Made by a program: the position numbers and the translations under genes. 39,863 bases of DNA from Chloroflexota bacterium (GTDB taxonomy: Bacteria; Chloroflexota; Dehalococcoidia; Lucifugimonadales; JACPQL01). This document shows, piece by piece, positions 1 to 7,256 of this stretch (position 1 is the first letter of the stretch; every line of letters begins with the position of its first letter). The notes beneath the pieces are model-generated. The model was not told the DNA's origin and did not search any database. It worked only from the letters and a program-made list of their open reading frames with translations. The stretch lies in contig JACPQL010000016.1 of the NCBI GenBank assembly GCA_016190445.1, forward strand, positions 1-39,863. Direction: 5' to 3'.

Positions 1-220
1 AGGGCTTGAGCCGTCTTCCGACGTGCGACCCATCGCTCCAGCGTCTCTCTTTCATCTCTGCTGATCCTCAAGGGTGGCAGCGGTCTCCCTCGCGGCATGA
101 GCACCTCCTGTGGTGTGATGAAGCTCATGCCACTCATTCTATAACTTATTCATAACTCAGGACAGTAGACGCGGATCAAGATTGTCCCAAGACGTTGGCC
201 CCGCGGCTAGTACAAAAAGC
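1..220. other. Left-edge sequence with no recognisable gene
   Basis: Short open frames here are incoherent and overlap the IS end. The stretch near 131-155 is AT-rich compared with the rest of the window. I see no tRNA, promoter pair or repeat that I can defend. Confidence 0.4.
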
Positions 221-1389
221 TAGAGCCCTGCACTTAAATGTCCCTGTTGCTATTGTTTGCGCGAAGCATGAGTACGAGGCGTGGTTTCTCGCTAGCCTTG
301 CTACTATCAAAGGAAAACCTATCAAGGGCAAGCCTGGCCTCCTCGCCTCCGCTGACTTCAAGGGTTCTGCTCGTTTTAGGTTGGCAGGCGGGTAGTATGC
401 CTGTGCTCCGTGGGGATGTACCCATGCTTGACCACCTCACTCCAACTCGTGAATGGGTAGGCGACCTTTGCCATCCGCCCAGGCGTTGCGCCATCCAAGG
501 ATTCATGTGGTCTAAAAAAGTTGTAGTGGACAAGCCAGCCGTCCATGACCAAGCGAGCCGTATGTATGTTCTGCATCCCGCGCATGACCTTGGTGCGCTG
601 CTTGATGGTCCCGTGGAAGCGTTCAATAAGGTTCGTGTTGACCTCATGGCTAAAGCCACGAGATACCACATGCTTGGTATCCGCTCCAAAAACACGTTCC
701 ACAGCGTCGGGGTACGACCTGAGACCATCGGATACTACGAATCGTGGCGGCTTCGTTCCAATGGCCTCTACCCGCCTCATAAGCGCTACGGCCTGTTGCA
801 TGGAACGCTCATAGGACAGGTGGGAGGCAACCAGGTAGCGGCTGTCGTCGCTGATAGCATCCCAGAACCAGGCGTTCTTCCCGTCTATGCCCAAGACCGT
901 TTCATCCACCACAATGACATCTCCGTAAGACACAAGCAGCCCACCCAGAGCAGCCACGGCCTGCTTGGTGAAGCGCACCATCCATTCGTAGACCGTAGAG
1001 TCTGATGGGATCAGTTGATAGTCATGGTCTAGGTGCCGCCGAATGGCATTCAGAGACATGCCCTCGTAGAACTGATTCAGGGCGGACGCGATTAGGTCTG
1101 GAGAGTACCGCATCCCCGGCAAAGCCATGTTCTGGGCGAACTTCCGCCCGCAAGTCTTGCAACGGTAGTATTGCGTGCCGTGCTTGGCTCCCCAGCGGAT
1201 AACGTCCGTAGACCCACAGAACTTACAGACGATGGTCACCTGCGTGACCTCGGTGAAACCCGAATCTCCTACTTCCGGCTGGGGGTGCAACATGGCTCTT
1301 AGCCTCTCTAACGCTTCACGGCGCTTCCCTGCGGCTCAGGTGTGCACACTCACAAAAAACCTCATGTTCTTATTATTGTAGGGCCTCTA
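221..1389 (-). mobile_element. Insertion sequence carrying a zinc-ribbon DDE transposase (probable extent)
   Basis: The element contains one transposase gene (376-1293, minus strand). Its ends are proposed from an imperfect inverted pair: TAGAGCCCTGCA at 221-232 and, on the opposite strand, TAGAGGCCCTACA ending at 1389. They match apart from one extra G and one substitution. I found no convincing target-site duplication next to these ends. An 8-base direct repeat AGACGCGG occurs at 167-174 and 1395-1402, a few bases further out on the right but about 50 bases out on the left. The gene content makes an IS certain; the exact ends are tentative. Confidence 0.45.
376..1293 (-). CDS. IS6/IS240-like DDE transposase with N-terminal zinc ribbon
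   Basis: A 305-residue transposase. Residues about 24-50 hold two Cys pairs (CKFCGS and CKTCGRKF), a zinc ribbon of the kind seen in IS1- and IS6-related transposases. The catalytic core follows: VVDETVLGIDGK holds the first Asp, VVSDGLRSYPDA the second, and NLIERFHGTIKQRTKVMRG the Glu with the usual downstream basic stretch. The C-terminus has the FFRPHESLDG motif common to DDE_Tnp_IS240 proteins. Length is normal for a zinc-ribbon version and the frame is open, so it may be active. The start may lie downstream of 1293, because the first 15 or so residues do not look conserved. It would catalyse cut or copy transposition of its own IS. The neighbours on both sides are orphan genes or non-coding DNA, as expected in an accessory zone. 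Confidence 0.85.
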   Translation of the reverse strand: MLHPQPEVGDSGFTEVTQVTIVCKFCGSTDVIRWGAKHGTQYYRCKTCGRKFAQNMALPGMRYSPDLIASALNQFYEGMSLNAIRRHLDHDYQLIPSDSTVYEWMVRFTKQAVAALGGLLVSYGDVIVVDETVLGIDGKNAWFWDAISDDSRYLVASHLSYERSMQQAVALMRRVEAIGTKPPRFVVSDGLRSYPDAVERVFGADTKHVVSRGFSHEVNTNLIERFHGTIKQRTKVMRGMQNIHTARLVMDGWLVHYNFFRPHESLDGATPGRMAKVAYPFTSWSEVVKHGYIPTEHRHTTRLPT

Positions 1390-2078
1390 TATGGAGACGC
1401 GGTAATCACGCTGTAACGAATAACACCCCTACCGACTATGTGGAATGTCAGCGTTTTCCCAATGGGGTACTTGCCAAAGTCTGCGTATCCTTCTTTTATC
1501 AGCTTAGTGAACGAAACAGCACCTTCCAGAACGCTGTTGTCATTCGCTAGGGTACATGCCGCTGGAAGTATCTCAAACAATGATGGTTCACTAGCCAACA
1601 GTTCCCTTGTTATTCGTTCATTGCTTGGCCGAGCAATATCTATCTGTTGCCCCTTCCAGTCTAGCAACAAAGAGATGCGCTCCACCGTTATAGGGGTATT
1701 GCCTTCGTTACGAATCCGCATGATGCAGTAGAAGGAATAAGTGTCTTTGCCATCACAAGCCTCCCCGGCACAAGGAAGCGTCACCGATAGGTCTGTCCGT
1801 AGAAAGAACTTGTCCAGGAAGAAGCGGTAAGCCACCAGAACACTAACAACGGCTGTGGCCACAATGACCAACGCAAAGTTTTGAAGTCCGATTGATGGGG
1901 GCTGTGCTTGATTTGAGAATAGCGTCAGGTGGCTAATCCGCCCTAGCCCGAAGAGAGCAGTGGGCAACAAAGGCTGCGTAAATGCTAAACTCCAAGAGGA
2001 TTCCGAAACGGCGAGGGTGGCTAACACAGCCGCACCCCCAGCGGACAAGCGGGGATGCCTATGTACGAACTGGCGCAT
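1362..2078 (-). CDS. Hypothetical membrane-anchored protein
   Basis: A 238-residue protein that I do not recognise. Residues about 12-34 and 65-88 (ALVIVATAVVSVLVAYRFFL) are hydrophobic enough to be membrane segments, and the remaining 150 residues form a soluble domain. That domain includes FYCIMRIRNEGNTPITVERI, which looks like a beta-sandwich strand pair of the type found in Ig-like or DUF-type extracytoplasmic domains. There are two cysteines (PCAGEACDG) near residue 100. It starts with ATG at 2078 and ends inside the region where the right end of the IS is proposed, so the insertion may have altered its 3' end. Base composition is lower in GC than in the core genes further right, which suggests recent acquisition. 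No operon partner is evident. Confidence 0.5.
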   Translation of the reverse strand: MRQFVHRHPRLSAGGAAVLATLAVSESSWSLAFTQPLLPTALFGLGRISHLTLFSNQAQPPSIGLQNFALVIVATAVVSVLVAYRFFLDKFFLRTDLSVTLPCAGEACDGKDTYSFYCIMRIRNEGNTPITVERISLLLDWKGQQIDIARPSNERITRELLASEPSLFEILPAACTLANDNSVLEGAVSFTKLIKEGYADFGKYPIGKTLTFHIVGRGVIRYSVITASPYRGPTIIRT

Positions 2079-2110
2079 GACTTACCGATCATACCGCCTC
2101 CTCCACCACC

Positions 2111-2371
2111 GTGCCACCCCCAATCGAGCAGAACCACTTCAAGGGCTCCGTTGAAAGTTTGAGAGGGGTGAAGGAGTGGCTAACTGAACAGATGCCACCT
2201 GGTCGAGCGTATAAAGAAACATCGGATCAAGCCCCATTGACAGAGTACATAGATATGGACATGGCGTTCAACCGCTCTCGTTCCTTTCGGCGACTCTGCC
2301 ATGCAGTTGAGGAATTGGTACAAGCAACGGACACTGGCTGTGTAGTTGTCACGCCGCATGGCCCGGAATAG
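2111..2371 (+). CDS. Possible small hypothetical protein
   Basis: An 86-residue open frame with a GTG start and no visible ribosome binding site. The product is polar, with a plausible helical stretch (SVESLRGVKEWLTEQM), and resembles nothing I know. A minus-strand frame of 155 codons overlaps it (2180-2647) and is no more convincing. It may be a remnant in the accessory zone that starts at the left edge. Included only because the 2079-2566 interval would otherwise be empty. Confidence 0.2.
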   Translation: MPPPIEQNHFKGSVESLRGVKEWLTEQMPPGRAYKETSDQAPLTEYIDMDMAFNRSRSFRRLCHAVEELVQATDTGCVVVTPHGPE

Positions 2372-2529
2372 ACCAAACTGTACCGTCTCTGATCTCTTGG
2401 ACACCGCAAAGACCTTTGACGTGCTTACGGTTCGAATGTATCCGGGGCTGGTGGCCGCTCCTCCGCTGTTATAGAGTTCAACCCCTGTCCCCTCACTCTT
2501 GGCTCTGCCGTACAATAGAAATGTATCTA

Positions 2530-2547
2530 CCGTCCGGATTCGGACGG
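2530..2547. other. Perfect short hairpin ahead of the S51-like gene
   Basis: Arms CCGTCCG (2530-2536) and CGGACGG (2541-2547) enclose a GATT loop. It lies 20 bases before the ATG at 2567 and could be a leader hairpin or the terminator of whatever lies upstream. There is no T-run after it. Confidence 0.35.
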
Positions 2548-2566
2548 CTCGCTGGGTGGTGGGCCC

Positions 2567-3625
2567 ATGGGAAGGCATCTCAGCAGGCTCGGAAAGGTCG
2601 TCCTTTTTGGGTCGGGGGAGACTACGGCTGCTGGTCGCCGCATCCATGAGCAGGTGCTGTCGACGCTCAAGCTTCCTATCAAGGTAGCCATTCTGGAGAC
2701 GCCAGCCGGGTTCGAACCCAATTCGGACCGGGTGGCCCAGAAGGTGGCCGATTTTGTGAGGGTGCGCCTTCAGAACTTCAAGCCGGAGGTCTCAGTTATC
2801 CCTGCCCGTAGCCGACATCCGCCATTCAGCACGGATGATGCCAAGCTCCTGGCCCCCATGCTGGAGGCTAACTACGTCTTTGCAGGGCCGGGGAGCCCCA
2901 CGTACATGGCACGCCACATGGCCGGGAGCCTGGCGCTGTCCTACTTGGTGGGACGGCACAGGCGGGGAGCCGCCGTCGCCCTGGCCAGCGCTGCCGCCAT
3001 AGCCATAAGCTCGAAGTGTCTGCCTGTCTATGAGATATTCAAAGCTGGGCACGACCTCCATTGGGTGGATGGGCTCGACTTCTTCAACCCCTTTGGCCTG
3101 GAGCTGGCCATCGTGACTCACTGGGACAACCAGGAGGGCGGGGCTGAGGTGGACACTCGCCACTGCTTCATGGGCCGTACCCGGATGGAGGCGCTGCGGG
3201 GGCTGCTGCCTCGTTCCACTGTAGTCCTGGGTGTAGACGAGGCTACGGGGCTGGTCTTCGACTTCCAGGCGGAGAGCTGCCAGGTCTTGGGGAGTGGAGG
3301 TGTAACTATTCTCTCCGCTGGCTCTGAAGAGTCCTTTGGCAGCGGTTCCACCATTCCCATGCAGAGGCTCGGCCCTTATCACGCACCGGAGGAAGAAGGA
3401 GGGTGCGGTCCCTATGTCCAGATGATCGGCGAAGAGCCGGAGACTGAGGGCGAGGTACCGCAAGAGGTCCTGGCCTTAGTCCAGAGGCGAGAGGAGCTGC
3501 GCCGCGCCAGAAGCTACGCCGAGGCCGATGTTATCCGGCAGCAGGCAGCCGAATTGGGGTATGAGATTGAAGATACTCGCGACGGCGCCCGTCTCCGAAA
3601 GAAAACAGGGCAGCGGGCTGCATAG
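2567..3625 (+). CDS. Peptidase S51/cyanophycinase-like protein with CysRS-like C-terminal tail
   Basis: A 352-residue protein in two parts. Residues about 8-285 have a class I glutamine-amidotransferase-like fold of the peptidase S51 (cyanophycinase/dipeptidase E) type: the opening strand VVLFGSGETT, the turn FAGPGSPTYMARHM (about 105-118), and a nucleophile elbow LASAAAIAIS with Ser141 where the family has a G-x-S-A-G-A motif. The glycines of that elbow are replaced by alanine. Residues about 300-345 (RRARSYAEADVIRQQAAELG followed by YEIEDTRDGARLR) match the C-terminal tail of cysteinyl-tRNA synthetase, with its AD-x-IR and EDT-x-DG motifs. I infer a peptidase-like or amidohydrolase-like enzyme, substrate unknown. 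The tail probably gives RNA binding or oligomerisation rather than aminoacylation, because no synthetase core is present. The ArsC-like gene follows 30 bases later. Confidence 0.7.
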   Translation: MGRHLSRLGKVVLFGSGETTAAGRRIHEQVLSTLKLPIKVAILETPAGFEPNSDRVAQKVADFVRVRLQNFKPEVSVIPARSRHPPFSTDDAKLLAPMLEANYVFAGPGSPTYMARHMAGSLALSYLVGRHRRGAAVALASAAAIAISSKCLPVYEIFKAGHDLHWVDGLDFFNPFGLELAIVTHWDNQEGGAEVDTRHCFMGRTRMEALRGLLPRSTVVLGVDEATGLVFDFQAESCQVLGSGGVTILSAGSEESFGSGSTIPMQRLGPYHAPEEEGGCGPYVQMIGEEPETEGEVPQEVLALVQRREELRRARSYAEADVIRQQAAELGYEIEDTRDGARLRKKTGQRAA

Positions 3626-3655
3626 TGGGTGAATGAAGCAGGAGGTAGTCCATAG

Positions 3656-4039
3656 ATGCCCATGCCAGTTACCCTCTACTGGTGGCCTCGCTGAAGCACC
3701 TGCCGCCAGGCGAGGGAGTTCCTCTCTCGGAGCGGGGTGCCCTTCAGGGAGCGCGACTTCTTCAAGGAGCGCTTCTCGGAGGGGGAACTGCGGGAGCTGC
3801 TGGGGAGTATCCCGCCATCCCAGGCCTTCGCCTGGCGGAGCCCTACCGCCAGGGCCAGGGGCCTGCGTCCTTCGGCTGAAGGACTGCGCCCGGAGGCGCT
3901 GAGCGAAGACGACCTGCTGCGTCTGATGCTGGAGGAGCCGCGGCTGGTGCGGCGTCCCCTGGTAAGGGTGGGCGACCGCCTGCTGGTGGGCGCCAATCTA
4001 AAGGCCCTGGAGGCCTTTCTAGGCTCCTCATCACCTTGA
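3656..4039 (+). CDS. ArsC/Spx-like thioredoxin-fold protein with in-frame TGA (candidate selenoprotein)
   Basis: Reading from ATG 3656, which is 9 bases after an AGGAGGT ribosome binding site at 3640-3646, gives PVTLYWWPR, then TGA (3692-3694), then STCRQAREFLSRSGVPFRER. The same frame runs open to 4039 (127 residues counting the TGA). The frame after the TGA is plainly the ArsC/Spx/YffB family: the beta-alpha start, then RRPLVRVGDRLLVG near residue 105, the family's R-P-L motif, and a short C-terminal helix. In Cys-containing relatives the TGA position is the catalytic Cys of the CSTC redox motif, so the reading is U-S-T-C. A hairpin downstream of the TGA could serve as a bacterial SECIS. 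Alternatives are a nonsense mutation or a TGC-to-TGA sequence error. The exact alignment with the catalytic residue favours selenocysteine. Role inferred: thiol/selenol reductase. A weak alternative start is GTG 3737. Confidence 0.72.
3711..3729 (+). promoter_or_regulatory. Candidate bacterial SECIS hairpin
   Basis: Arms CGAGGGAG (3711-3718) and CTCTCTCG (3722-3729) pair over 8 positions with one G-U and a TTC apical loop. If the top pairs open, the loop becomes GAGTTCCTC with a leading G. The stem begins 17 bases after the TGA and the loop lies about 25 bases after it, inside the spacing reported for bacterial SECIS elements. The fit is by eye; no folding was run. Confidence 0.45.
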
Positions 4040-4047
4040 TGCAGAGG
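4003..4047 (+). repeat. 45-bp direct repeat, copy 1 (end of the ArsC-like gene)
   Basis: It matches 4967-5011 at 42 of 45 positions. This copy encodes the last residues and stop of the ArsC-like gene and runs through TCATCACCTTGATGCAGAGG. The two copies bracket the RRM gene. Confidence 0.85.
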
Positions 4048-4066
4048 TGACGTCGGTGATCGGCAG

Positions 4067-4095
4067 TTGCACAGCGGGCTTTTGTGTGGTATAGT
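4067..4095 (+). promoter_or_regulatory. Sigma-70-type promoter for the RRM gene
   Basis: TTGCAC at 4067-4072 and TATAGT at 4090-4095 are separated by 17 bases. Predicted transcription start is near 4102, giving a leader of about 150 bases before the RRM start codon. Long leaders are common for cold-induced RNA-binding protein genes. Confidence 0.6.
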
Positions 4096-4253
4096 TGCAC
4101 TCCGGAAGCAGTGATTTGTGGCCCTAGTTTCGGTTGTTCGTAGTATCCAAGCAGTCTGAGTCCGCTTTCCCCTCGAGCTGCGCAAGTCCTCCGAACCTCT
4201 TCGACATTGGTGACCCGAATTCATGCTTTACAAAACCTTGGAGGGAAGTGCAG

Positions 4254-4601
4254 TTGAGGATTTACGTTGGCAACATGTCGTTTGAAACTACCGAGGATGA
4301 ATTGAAGGCGGCGTTCGGCGCGCACGGGCAGGTGGCGGAGGTAACGTTCATACGGGACCGGGACACCGGCCGGGCGAAGGGGTTCGGCTTTGTGGAGATG
4401 CCGTCCAGCGCCGAGGCGCAGGCGGCAATCGCAGCGCTGAACGGGAAAGAGTTGGGACAGCGGACGCTGACGGTGAACGAGGCAAGGCCGCGGACAGAGG
4501 GGGGATTTGGAGGAGGCAGCCGAGGTAGCTCTGAAGGATACCGGGGTGGTAGCGGAGGCCAGGGGGGGTCACGTGGCGGTAGCCGCGGGCCTCGCTGGTA
4601 G
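4254..4601 (+). CDS. RRM-domain RNA-binding protein with Gly-rich tail
   Basis: A 115-residue glycine-rich RNA-binding protein of the bacterial/cyanobacterial Rbp type. The single RRM covers residues about 1-80, with RNP2 as IYVGNM and RNP1 as KGFGFVEM. The sequence between the RNPs (VTFIRDRDTGRAKGF) is canonical. Residues 81-115 are a Gly/Ser/Arg tail (GGFGGGSRGSSEGYRGGSGG), typical of proteins that chaperone RNA, often at low temperature. I chose TTG at 4254 because GGAGGGAAG lies 5 bases upstream and the RRM begins at residue 2; an upstream in-frame start at 4134 would add 40 unconserved residues and cross the leader. A strong hairpin follows at 4690-4722. The gene stands alone as a transcription unit and lies between two copies of a 45-bp repeat. 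Confidence 0.9.
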   Translation: MRIYVGNMSFETTEDELKAAFGAHGQVAEVTFIRDRDTGRAKGFGFVEMPSSAEAQAAIAALNGKELGQRTLTVNEARPRTEGGFGGGSRGSSEGYRGGSGGQGGSRGGSRGPRW

Positions 4602-4689
4602 GAGGTTAGCTAATCTCTGCCATCGGCATACGGTAAGGTTGTTCTGAGAGAGGACAACCTCACGAGAACGCTCGAAGGGGAAGCGCAAA

Positions 4690-4722
4690 AGCAAGGGCAG
4701 GCACAAGACGCCTGCCCTTGCT
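4690..4722 (+). terminator. Long stem-loop downstream of the RRM gene
   Basis: Arms AGCAAGGGCAGGC and GCCTGCCCTTGCT pair perfectly over 13 bases around the loop ACAAGAC. No T-run follows, so this may be a factor-assisted terminator or an mRNA-stabilising hairpin. Confidence 0.65.
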
Positions 4723-4966
4723 CTGCTAGGGCATGACACACTTCTGAGGTCAAGAGGCTGCACTCGTGCATAGACCGGCAACCGCTCCGCCAGCAGGCAC
4801 CAAAGATGTCGGCTCCAATGGGGCCATTCGGAGGGCGACTTTCCACTCCATGACTCGCCCAACGGTCCCAGAATCGGCCAGCACCACTACTTTTCTCGAC
4901 CGCAGCAGGAACATGTAATCCTCGGGGCCATGCCCACGGGCGCTTCCTCATGGTACCCAGCCCCCA
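4723..4966. other. Intergenic sequence without a gene
   Basis: The frames open here are shadows without coherent protein character. I see no RNA gene. The interval belongs to the segment enclosed by the 45-bp repeats. Confidence 0.4.
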
Positions 4967-5011
4967 GGCCCAGGAGGCCTTTCTGGGATCCTCATCACCT
5001 TGATGCAGAGG
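4967..5011 (+). repeat. 45-bp direct repeat, copy 2 (carries the -35 of the HAD-mutL promoter)
   Basis: Second copy of the repeat at 4003-4047. Its 3' part supplies TTGATG (5000-5005), which acts as the -35 box of the next promoter. Confidence 0.85.
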
Positions 5012-5028
5012 CGGTATCGCCCTATAAT
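5000..5028 (+). promoter_or_regulatory. Sigma-70-type promoter for the HAD-mutL operon
   Basis: TTGATG at 5000-5005 and the consensus TATAAT at 5023-5028 are separated by 17 bases. Predicted start is near 5035, about 20 bases before the HAD gene, which has GGTAGGGA as ribosome binding site. Confidence 0.7.
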
Positions 5029-5055
5029 GGCCGCAAACTTGGGTGGTAGGGATAA

Positions 5056-5493
5056 ATGAACATCTTCTTCGATATGGACCACACTCTCCTGGCCCTGGAC
5101 GAGAGTCTCCGTCCCGGCACCAAGGAGACGTTCCAGCAGATTAAGGACGACGGCCACGACATCTACGTCTGGTCGGGCGTGGGCATCCGGTGGCCGGAGG
5201 TGCGCCACCACAAACTGGAGTCCTTTGTGACCGACTGCTTCCAGAAGCCCACTGAGCAGTATGTTGAGAAGGCCAAGAAGCAGGGGTTGCCGGTGTGGCC
5301 CGACCTGGTGATAGACGACTATCCGGAGGTGTGCCAGGCCTTCGGCGGCATCTGGATCCGCCCCTTCTACTTCTACAATGCCCAGGACGAGGAGATGGCC
5401 CACATGTACCGGGTCATCAAGGAGTACGCCCTGACCGGTACCTCGGTGGACATCCAGTTCCACGCTCCCCCGCCCAACGGTCGCCCGCTCTAG
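5056..5493 (+). CDS. HAD-superfamily hydrolase-like protein
   Basis: A 145-residue protein with HAD motif I at the N-terminus (FFDMDHTLLALD, both Asp present) and a motif II-like Ser in IYVWSGVGIRW near residue 40. A later DLVIDDYPEVC near residue 85 fits the motif IV position, where acidic residues bind magnesium. There is almost no cap domain, so it belongs to the small C0-type HAD proteins, which act on large substrates or phosphoproteins. The substrate cannot be told. It is the first gene of an operon with mutL, 9 bases downstream, and shares the promoter at 5000-5028. Pairing with mutL may reflect co-transcription only. Confidence 0.75.
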   Translation: MNIFFDMDHTLLALDESLRPGTKETFQQIKDDGHDIYVWSGVGIRWPEVRHHKLESFVTDCFQKPTEQYVEKAKKQGLPVWPDLVIDDYPEVCQAFGGIWIRPFYFYNAQDEEMAHMYRVIKEYALTGTSVDIQFHAPPPNGRPL

Positions 5494-5502
5494 TCCGCAG
5501 CC

Positions 5503-7224
5503 ATGTCCATCCGGGTCTTGCCGCCCGCGGTCGCCGCCAAGATCGCCGCTGGTGAGGTGGTGGAGCGCCCCGCGTCGGTGGTCAAGGAACTGGTGGAGAA
5601 CTCTCTGGACGCCGGGTCCACCAGGATCACCGTGGAGCTGCGCCAGGGAGGACGCGACCTCATCCGAGTGACGGACAATGGCTGCGGCATCCCCGCCAAC
5701 GAGATGGCCCTGGCCTTCGAGCGCCATGCCACCAGCAAGCTCTCCTCGGAGGAGGAGCTGGGCGCCATCGCCACCATGGGCTTTCGGGGCGAGGCGCTGC
5801 CCAGCATCGCCGCCGTTGCCCGGGTGACCATGGCTACCCGAGAGCCCGGCTCAGAGGCGGGAACGCTGGCGCAGCTCCGGGGTGGCCGCCTGGTGGGCCA
5901 GCGGGTCCATGCTTGCGCCGAGGGGACGTCGGTGACGGTGGAGGGGCTGTTCCAGGAGGTGCCCGCCCGGCGCAAGTACCTCAAGTCTCCCGCCGCCGAG
6001 GCCGCACGCATCCACACCCTGGTCTCCCACTACGCCATGGCCTACCCCCATGTCCAGTTCACCCTTCTCTCCGATGGCAGGCCACTGCTCCTCACCCCGG
6101 GCCAGGGCTCCCTGCGCGACGTTGTCGCTGTGGTGCACGGTGCAGAAACGGCGGCCTCCCTGCTTCCGGTGGCACCCCATGAGTCGCCGGACGGTGAGGT
6201 GCGAGTGGAGGGGCTCATCAGCCCGCCTGGGGTGTCCAGGCCAAACCGAGCGGGCATCGCCTTCTTCGTCAACCGGCGGTGGGTGCAGAGCCCCCTGCTC
6301 ATGTTCTCTCTCCAGGAGGCGTACCAGGGTTTTCTCATGGAGCGTAGGCACCCTGTGGCCGTGCTCTTCCTCAGCGTCCCTCTCCACGAGGTGGATGTCA
6401 ACGTTCATCCCGCCAAGGTGGAGGTGCGCTTTCTCAAGGAGGGCGAGGTGTTCGGCGCGCTCCAGCGGGCGGTACGGCGGACCCTGGTGGAGGCCTCTCC
6501 CGTGCCGGAGGCCCGTCTTGAGGGGATATCCCCTCGCGCTCTAGCCCCTGCGCCGACGCCGACACCCCTCAGGCTAAGCCTGCCAGTGGAGGAGGCGCAG
6601 GCTGGAGAAGGCGGTGGCCTCACAGCGCAAGAGGAGAGGCGCGGTGAGGGCAGGGTGCCTCTGCTGCGGGTAGTGGGGCAGGTGGGTGGCGTCTACATCG
6701 TGGCGGAGGGGCCGGATGGCATGTACCTCATAGACCAGCACGCCGCCCACGAGCGGGTGCTCTTTGAGCGGGTATTGAAGCAGTGCCAGGCCCGCTCGCC
6801 GGAGAGGCAGGGCCTGCTGGAGCCTGCAACGGTGCACCTGCCTCCAGAGCAGGCGCGGGTCGCCCTGGAGCACCGGGAGCTTCTGGAGGGGTACGGCTTT
6901 CTGATAGAGCCCTTCGGCGAGGCGGCCCTGCTTCTGAGGGCGGTGCCGTCGGTGGCCCGTGGTGCCAACCCATCAGAGATGCTGTCCGAGCTGGTGGTCA
7001 TGCTGGCACGGGACAGGGCAGGGGCCGACCGGGAGTACGCCATCGCGGCCTCCATCGCCTGCCACGGCGCGGTGCGGGCTGGAATGGCCCTGGAGCAGCG
7101 GGAGATGGTCTCCCTGGTGCGAGAGATGGAGGCGACGGATAGCCCCCGCACCTGTCCCCACGGGCGCCCCACCATGCTGCACCTGAGCGCCAGCCACCTG
7201 GACCGCCAGTTCGGGAGGCGATGA
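5503..7224 (+). CDS. mutL: DNA mismatch repair protein MutL
   Basis: A 573-residue MutL. The GHKL ATPase region has all motifs: ELVENSLDAG (Asn/Asp for magnesium-ATP), DNGCGIP, and GFRGEALPSI, with FERHATSK between them. Residues about 215-330 are the transducer domain (FVNRRWVQSP, NVHPAKVEVRF). After a Pro-rich linker the C-terminal dimerisation domain begins (LLRVVGQVGGVYIV). It contains the endonuclease motif DQHAAHERVLFE, a match to DQHA-x2-E-x4-E, and the zinc-site motif CPHGRP near the end. This is therefore the nicking type of MutL, as in organisms that lack MutH. It recruits to MutS-bound mismatches and nicks the new strand. No mutS is in the window. The ATG at 5503 follows the HAD stop by 9 bases. 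Confidence 0.97.
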   Translation: MSIRVLPPAVAAKIAAGEVVERPASVVKELVENSLDAGSTRITVELRQGGRDLIRVTDNGCGIPANEMALAFERHATSKLSSEEELGAIATMGFRGEALPSIAAVARVTMATREPGSEAGTLAQLRGGRLVGQRVHACAEGTSVTVEGLFQEVPARRKYLKSPAAEAARIHTLVSHYAMAYPHVQFTLLSDGRPLLLTPGQGSLRDVVAVVHGAETAASLLPVAPHESPDGEVRVEGLISPPGVSRPNRAGIAFFVNRRWVQSPLLMFSLQEAYQGFLMERRHPVAVLFLSVPLHEVDVNVHPAKVEVRFLKEGEVFGALQRAVRRTLVEASPVPEARLEGISPRALAPAPTPTPLRLSLPVEEAQAGEGGGLTAQEERRGEGRVPLLRVVGQVGGVYIVAEGPDGMYLIDQHAAHERVLFERVLKQCQARSPERQGLLEPATVHLPPEQARVALEHRELLEGYGFLIEPFGEAALLLRAVPSVARGANPSEMLSELVVMLARDRAGADREYAIAASIACHGAVRAGMALEQREMVSLVREMEATDSPRTCPHGRPTMLHLSASHLDRQFGRR

Positions 7225-7225
7225 G

Positions 7226-7239
7226 GCGGCCGTGGCCGC
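7226..7239. terminator. Short GC hairpin between convergent mutL and LOG genes
   Basis: GCGGC-CGTG-GCCGC lies just after the mutL stop codon in the 32-base gap between convergent genes. It could end transcription from either side; there is no T-run. Confidence 0.4.
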
Positions 7240-7256
7240 TTGCGTGTTCCCCCGGG

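Noticed and set aside
167-1402. AGACGCGG direct repeat as IS target-site duplication
   Set aside because: On the left it lies about 50 bases from the inverted repeat end, so the two signals do not agree; kept only as a note.
2180-2647. 155-codon minus-strand frame between the orphan membrane gene and the S51-like gene
   Set aside because: It overlaps the start of the S51-like gene, has no ribosome binding site and no recognisable fold.
4948-5727. 259-codon minus-strand frame over the HAD gene and start of mutL
   Set aside because: Antisense to two recognisable genes; the His/Val-rich translation is typical of a shadow.
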